DNA of 64,000 nt, from NCBI RefSeq assembly GCF_014805625.2, contig NW_023998457.1:768495-832494 (forward strand). The letters are read 5' to 3'. The notes beneath the pieces were generated by a model. The model made no database searches and had not been told where the DNA came from. It worked only from the letters and a program-made list of their open reading frames with translations. Position numbers and translations under genes: made by a program. This document shows, one piece after another, positions 61,548 through 64,000 of the stretch. Every line of letters begins with the position of its first letter. Positions within the stretch are counted from its first letter, which is position 1. The DNA comes from Glossina fuscipes (Eukaryota > Arthropoda > Insecta > Diptera > Glossinidae).

Positions 61548-63879
61548 ATCTAAAGTATATACAATTTTCCTAACCACCACCCGCTGCGCTACATATATGT
61601 AAAGAAAAACGTGTAGCCTGCTTTAAGGCATAAACTCATTTATGTAAATAGAGTTTAGGTTTACTCTTTACTTTGTTTTTGTTTTCTTCTTTTTTTTTTT
61701 TGTTTTTGTTCGATATGATGATTGCACAAACAACAACAGACAAATTTGAAACCAAATCTTTCTACTTCTTTGCTCTTTCTTGGCCTGATATGAGACAGCG
61801 CGAGCGAGAGAAAGAGATAGAGAGAGTGAGAAAGACAGAGAGAGAGAGAGAGAAAGAGAGAGTCTCACGCACGTAAACATGTAGGTGTGGGCGTGTGAAT
61901 TGTTTTGAGGTGTTTTTGTGTTAATAAACGTCAACACTTACCACTGACTTTATTGGAATTTTGATGCGTGGCCACAAAAGAGCCCGTACCTGCTGGCACG
62001 TTTGTTACAACGGCGGTGGCAGCACTAGACGACGTTGATGCACCTAATACTGTTGAGCCCAAACCGCTTGTTGCGCCACTAGCTGCACGATAACTGTACA
62101 AAAATCCTGGCTGAACTATTGTAGCGCGCTGTGGCAAAATTTGAGTGTGTGAATGATGTTGATGTGTTACAACACCGTGATGCGGTAATAAATGATTTTG
62201 CTGCGGCGGTTGCTGCTGCTGTTGCTGTTGGGCAGATATTGCGACGACAACAGCACCACCAGCAGTGGCCAGCGCTTGATGCTGCGGATGTTGATGTGGA
62301 TGATGATTGTGGTGGTGGGACCCCAGTTGTTGCTGATGCGTTAAATGATGCGTAGCCGACGGCGGTTGGGGTGGTGTGGAGAGCAATTGATGGCCCACTA
62401 CTACGGGTAAATTAGCGGCGGTTGCGGTACCACTACGTGAAGTGCCACCACTACTGCTATTACCGCTACTGCTGCTCGCACTGCCGTGGTGTTGGGCCTG
62501 TACCGAACTTACACAAGAACCCGTCTTGCCTCTAGAGCTACGTCTAAGTGAATGCGAAGAATGGTGATGACCGGAATTACTGGCGTGATAAACGGCACCG
62601 GTGTCGTGAGCGTTGCTGGGTACCAAACCAGCGCCCAAACTAAGCTCGACCGATGAATGATGCGACTGCTGTAAATGCGCTGAACCTTGTCCGACTTGAT
62701 GATGTAAACCACTCACTTGAGGATGATGATATCGAGTAACTTGATGCTGCTGCTGTTGCTGTTGTTGTTGTGCTTGTTGACCGGGTAGTTGCACTTGCTG
62801 TGTTGCCGGCGACGGAACCTGATATACAATTGGAGTTCCGGCAATTGAACTTTGCCCAGTTGCCGGATAAGAATTTAAATTTAAGTTAAGAATAGCAGTA
62901 GATGACGCGGCACCAGCCGGGTAAGTTTGATAGAAATGAACTTGCTGTTGCGGGGGTGGTTGTGCTTGTAAATGCGTCGGAGGATGAGTAGTATAATACG
63001 TAGTGCCCGGATTCTGTTGGGGTAAATAATGAGTGGGAGGCGGTGCTTGTCCCGGATGTTGCAATATATGAGCGGTATGTTGTTGTGTATAATGAGAGTG
63101 TGTCGTCGCAGAGGCAGCAATGACTGTATGATGTTGATTATGACCTGGATGCGTTTGCGGTGGTAATTGTTGATGTCCTGCCGCTACTATAACACCACGA
63201 CTAAGGCCCGCTACGTTACCGCTATTCAAATTATGAGTGCCTCCTAAAACAATGCCACCTGCTAATCCAACTCCGCCTCCACCTGCAGCTACTGCTCCTC
63301 CTCCACCACCAATATTAGTCGCGCCCGTCGGTACACCAATATTGTAATCGGCACTATTATTACTGGCAGTCGGGTTGGTGTTAGGTTGGGTGCTAATGCT
63401 GCCACCACTGCTGCGTGTTTGTCGTGCCCCCAGATTCGGGGCTCTAGTGTAGCCCGTCGTCGTAGTTGTTGTTGTAGACTTTGGTGAAACAGCAATTTTC
63501 TCCGAACACTGACTTTGCGCCTGTGTCTTAGAGCTGACACTAAAATTGCTAACGGCAATACCGCTAGTTGATTGGCTGTTGCTAGCACTTAAGTTATCAG
63601 CAGCTCCTCCTCCTCCTCCACCACTTCTTCCACCTGCTTCTCCTCCTATCAAACGTCCGCTAGTTATTTCCCTTCCCACTTTTATACGCTGATCTTGTGA
63701 TTGCTGGTGTTGCTGTTGTTGTTGTTGTGGTGATTTGTATTGATTTTTCAAACGCTTTGAATTTTGAGATCGAGTTCGTAAAGACGAACGTCGACTTAAA
63801 CGACGTCTCTTAGAAAGGAATCGTTGAGCTTGTAGCTGTTGTTGTTGATGTTCTTGTTGTTGTTGATTTACGTGTTTAC
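44785..63879 (-). CDS. ctrip: TRIP12-type HECT E3 ubiquitin ligase (circadian trip), 5' end outside window
   Basis: Nine exons in transcript order: 63,879-61,942; 60,947-60,810; 52,312-48,453; 48,401-48,062; 47,999-47,194; 47,127-46,438; 46,369-46,181; 46,104-45,903; 45,242-44,785. All phases agree, giving 2,872 residues within the window. The protein aligns in order with TRIP12: an N-terminal disordered region, ARM-like repeats, a WWE domain, and a C-terminal HECT domain ending in SFHLS. The HECT catalytic cysteine is in [16 protein letters not shown], codon 44,889-44,887. TRIP12 enzymes are nuclear E3 ligases that recognise N-degrons and ubiquitin-fusion substrates and act in DNA-damage control. 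In Drosophila, ctrip shortens CLOCK protein life. The first exon listed begins at an apparent acceptor (TTTATGAAATCAAG|GT), so further 5' exons and the start codon lie to the right of the window. The gene looks intact. Confidence 0.95.
47194..48401 (-). CDS. ctrip: ctrip exons between the central region and the HECT domain
   Basis: Exons 48,401-48,062 and 47,999-47,194 are separated by 60 bp. The first reads [20 protein letters not shown], cut by the exon edge on its left, then [20 protein letters not shown] and [16 protein letters not shown], all conserved in TRIP12. The second reads [12 protein letters not shown], a Ser-rich low-complexity stretch (about 40 residues), [16 protein letters not shown], then [20 protein letters not shown], cut here at a window of twenty, and [20 protein letters not shown], which lead into the HECT domain. 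It ends in phase 0 after QYENE. Confidence 0.9.
48453..52312 (-). CDS. ctrip: ctrip large exon: ARM-like repeats, WWE domain and low-complexity linker
   Basis: This 3,860-bp exon encodes about 1,287 residues. From its 5' end: a Ser/Thr-rich stretch, then [18 protein letters not shown] and ARM-like helical repeats (about 52,130-51,100) containing SDESQQLQ-like, [14 protein letters not shown] and [20 protein letters not shown]. Next is the WWE domain with [20 protein letters not shown] (about 51,030-50,840), followed by [15 protein letters not shown]. Then come [20 protein letters not shown] and [20 protein letters not shown] 500-residue low-complexity linker (poly-Gln, poly-His, Ser/Gly) includes [11 protein letters not shown] and [14 protein letters not shown], which TRIP12 shares. 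The exon ends FFNTHQLK. Vertebrate TRIP12 encodes this stretch over many exons, so the fly gene has lost introns here. Confidence 0.93.
52840..53690 (+). pseudogene. Mariner transposase relic with duplicated 3' part, in ctrip intron
   Basis: Translation in shifting plus-strand frames gives [10 protein letters not shown] (compare the SWVYGYDPE motif), [15 protein letters not shown] (compare MLIVFFDYRGVVHYE), [12 protein letters not shown] (compare LPPGQTVN..FY) and [16 protein letters not shown] with its catalytic aspartate. It then continues into decayed FDSIEEI-like words. The 20-base word AGTATTCACCTGATTTAACC occurs at 53,221 and again at 53,539, with its following region, so the last third is present twice. 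The second copy ends YYKDWKKTL, like the WKKRWERCI end. Stops and frameshifts abound. It lies antisense in the 8.5-kb ctrip intron. Confidence 0.75.
53958..54076 (+). repeat. Iterated subterminal repeats of the piggyBac element
   Basis: The word GCACT...CCGTAGGCGCCGCTATTGCGCC occurs at 53,959 and 54,001, and in a decayed form (CTATCGGTGCAGCTACTGCG) at 54,047, with a spacing of 42-46 bp. The GC-rich palindromic core GGCGCCGC contrasts sharply with the AT-rich surroundings. Such iterated sites near a transposon end typically bind the transposase, which is inferred by analogy. Confidence 0.7.
54120..54825 (+). pseudogene. piggyBac transposase fragment, frameshifted
   Basis: The first frame has [20 protein letters not shown], cut here, then [18 protein letters not shown], the FKGR...KP.KYGIK piggyBac block next to a catalytic aspartate. 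After a break come [16 protein letters not shown] (VYTDNFYTS block, the second catalytic region), [12 protein letters not shown] (GT.R.NRKG), and finally [17 protein letters not shown] (DYN..MGGVDRAD block). The order is right, but stops and shifts separate the parts and the N-terminal region and C-terminal zinc-binding end are missing. Confidence 0.85.
55020..57700. other. ctrip intron DNA, one family C repeat, otherwise featureless
   Basis: A family C copy lies at about 55,920-56,110 (AGTGGTCCGATCCATATAAT, CGATCAAAATATCTCAAAAA, TTGCGACCTTTAGAATGAAC, GGGTAGACAAGCTTCGAATC). Elsewhere no exon, RNA gene or recognisable transposon was seen. Confidence 0.4.
57930..58200 (-). repeat. Dispersed repeat, family A, inverted copy
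   Basis: The reverse complement matches positions 240-410. It has GGATGGGCTTGGCTGATTTT, a CCATAGAAT core, and GAGTAATGAGCAAAAATA, with a GATATACCCTACACTGT end near 57,935 equivalent to the module containing CTACACTGTAGGG at 108. Non-coding. Confidence 0.4.
58420..58900 (+). repeat. Two tandem family B repeat copies in ctrip intron
   Basis: A copy at about 58,420-58,710 reads GTTATATTAAGTTCACACGG, CGCAACATCCAGAAGGACTT, AAACGATTCAGAATCATTTT and GACTGCCCTGTTTTC. The next, at about 58,730-58,900, reads GTATATTACGTTAGTGCGGA, CACCCAGAAGGCC, GTAGACCTATTTTTTATTAT, cut in length, and ACCGATCGATTCAGAATC. The second is truncated before the CTGTCCGTCTG segment. Confidence 0.55.
59030..59620 (+). repeat. 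Diverged tandem modules, about 123-155 bp apart, four copies
   Basis: Variants of AATTTGGACCATGTAGATCT followed by a TTTTTTGAATATCC-like and GCATCCTCA-like segment start near 59,122, 59,245, 59,398 and 59,553. Similarity between copies is modest (perhaps two thirds of positions by eye). No long open frame spans them. Confidence 0.45.
60810..60947 (-). CDS. ctrip: ctrip 138-bp exon
   Basis: The exon encodes [18 protein letters not shown], a poly-Pro run of six, and [20 protein letters not shown]. Acceptor CTCTTCAG and donor ACAG|GTAAAT are good, and both junctions are phase 1, so skipping would keep the frame (138 is divisible by three). It is followed by the 8.5-kb intron. The sequence just upstream is a (GTTC)n repeat on this strand, so the pyrimidine tract is partly simple sequence. 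Confidence 0.75.
60985..61110. repeat. (GAAC)n-rich microsatellite in ctrip intron
   Basis: Runs of GAAC interrupted by CAAAC, GTAC and GAGC variants lie 40 bp upstream (on the gene strand) of the acceptor of the 138-bp exon. On that strand it reads (GTTC)n. Its frame appears open as Ser-Phe-Val repeats, but it is intronic. Confidence 0.85.
61785..61870. repeat. (GA)n-rich tract in ctrip intron
   Basis: Purine-rich GAGAGAGAGAAAGAGAG sequence within the 994-bp intron between the first two ctrip exons of this window. Poly(A) tracts also occur in this intron at 61,322-61,350. Nothing else was seen in it. Confidence 0.75.
61942..63879 (-). CDS. ctrip: ctrip N-terminal low-complexity exon
   Basis: A 1,938-bp exon encodes about 645 residues of low-complexity sequence: basic [18 protein letters not shown] at its start, then Gln runs, a long Gly-rich stretch, and Gln/His/Pro/Ser-rich blocks. 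The basic Arg/Ser start resembles the SLRRSQRN-type N-terminal disordered region of vertebrate TRIP12, but alignment is not possible beyond that. CAG and CAA codons alternate in the Gln runs. It ends KVS followed by donor GTG|GTAAGT. The 5' boundary at 63,879 rests on one acceptor (AAATCAAG) after a pyrimidine-rich tract and on an upstream in-frame stop. Confidence 0.8.
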
Positions 63880-64000
63880 CTTGATTTCATAAAATGTGAG
63901 GAAAAGCAAATAGAGAAAAAACACAGGTGGTGTGGTAAAATGCTTTCAATTTCTTTTTTTTTCTTTCTTTTTCAAATTTGAGACTCCACACAACATTGAT
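63880..64000 (-). other. ctrip: ctrip intron leading to the first visible exon
   Basis: On the gene strand this is pyrimidine-rich (TGTTTTTTCTCTATTTGC) before the acceptor AG opposite 63,880-63,881, consistent with the end of an intron. Upstream exons are outside the window. Confidence 0.5.

Noticed and set aside
62131..62355. Plus-strand frame opposite the ctrip N-terminal exon
   Set aside because: It is the reverse-strand image of Gln/His/Ala codons in ctrip.

Overview
This window looks like nuclear DNA of a higher (brachyceran, probably schizophoran) fly. It is strongly AT-rich, its genes have short GT-AG introns mixed with long repeat-filled ones, and the four recognisable genes encode fly or metazoan proteins. 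No prokaryotic operon, tRNA, rRNA or CRISPR locus was seen. I cannot name the species. Two runs of N (10 and 100 bases) mark assembly gaps.

Layout. Positions 1-24,300 are almost gene-free. They hold dispersed non-autonomous repeat families, short tandem arrays (166-bp, about 200-bp and 219-bp periods), microsatellites, tRNA-derived SINE-like copies, a deleted mariner relic (16.7-17.2 kb) and a Tc1-type relic (21.6-22.0 kb). Around 4.56-5.72 kb there are a few candidate exons of unrecognised genes. Positions 24,339-26,122 carry the intact two-exon gene for Paf1 (Drosophila antimeros, atms). It meets, tail to tail and 141 bp apart, a complete eight-exon gene for the ciliary ruler protein CCDC39 (32,466-26,264, minus). 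One CCDC39 intron contains a short Tigger-type DNA transposon with well-preserved ends, and another contains two SINE-like copies. A three-exon C2H2 zinc-finger gene follows (39,652-36,861, minus). From 44,785 to the right edge, also on minus, lies most of a very large HECT ubiquitin ligase gene, the fly orthologue of TRIP12 (circadian trip, ctrip). Its 5' end is outside the window. Its 8.5-kb intron holds a mariner relic, an internally deleted piggyBac element and several dispersed repeats.

Function. Paf1 acts in transcription elongation and histone modification, CCDC39 in building motile axonemes, the zinc-finger protein probably in DNA binding, and ctrip in ubiquitin ligation. They form no single pathway: this is a stretch of unrelated eukaryotic genes separated by repeats. 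I found no convincing new multi-gene system. The most useful leads are the SINE-like family, the end-preserved deletion derivatives (Tigger, piggyBac), the 51-nt in-frame intron of ctrip and the orphan exons near 4.5-5.7 kb.
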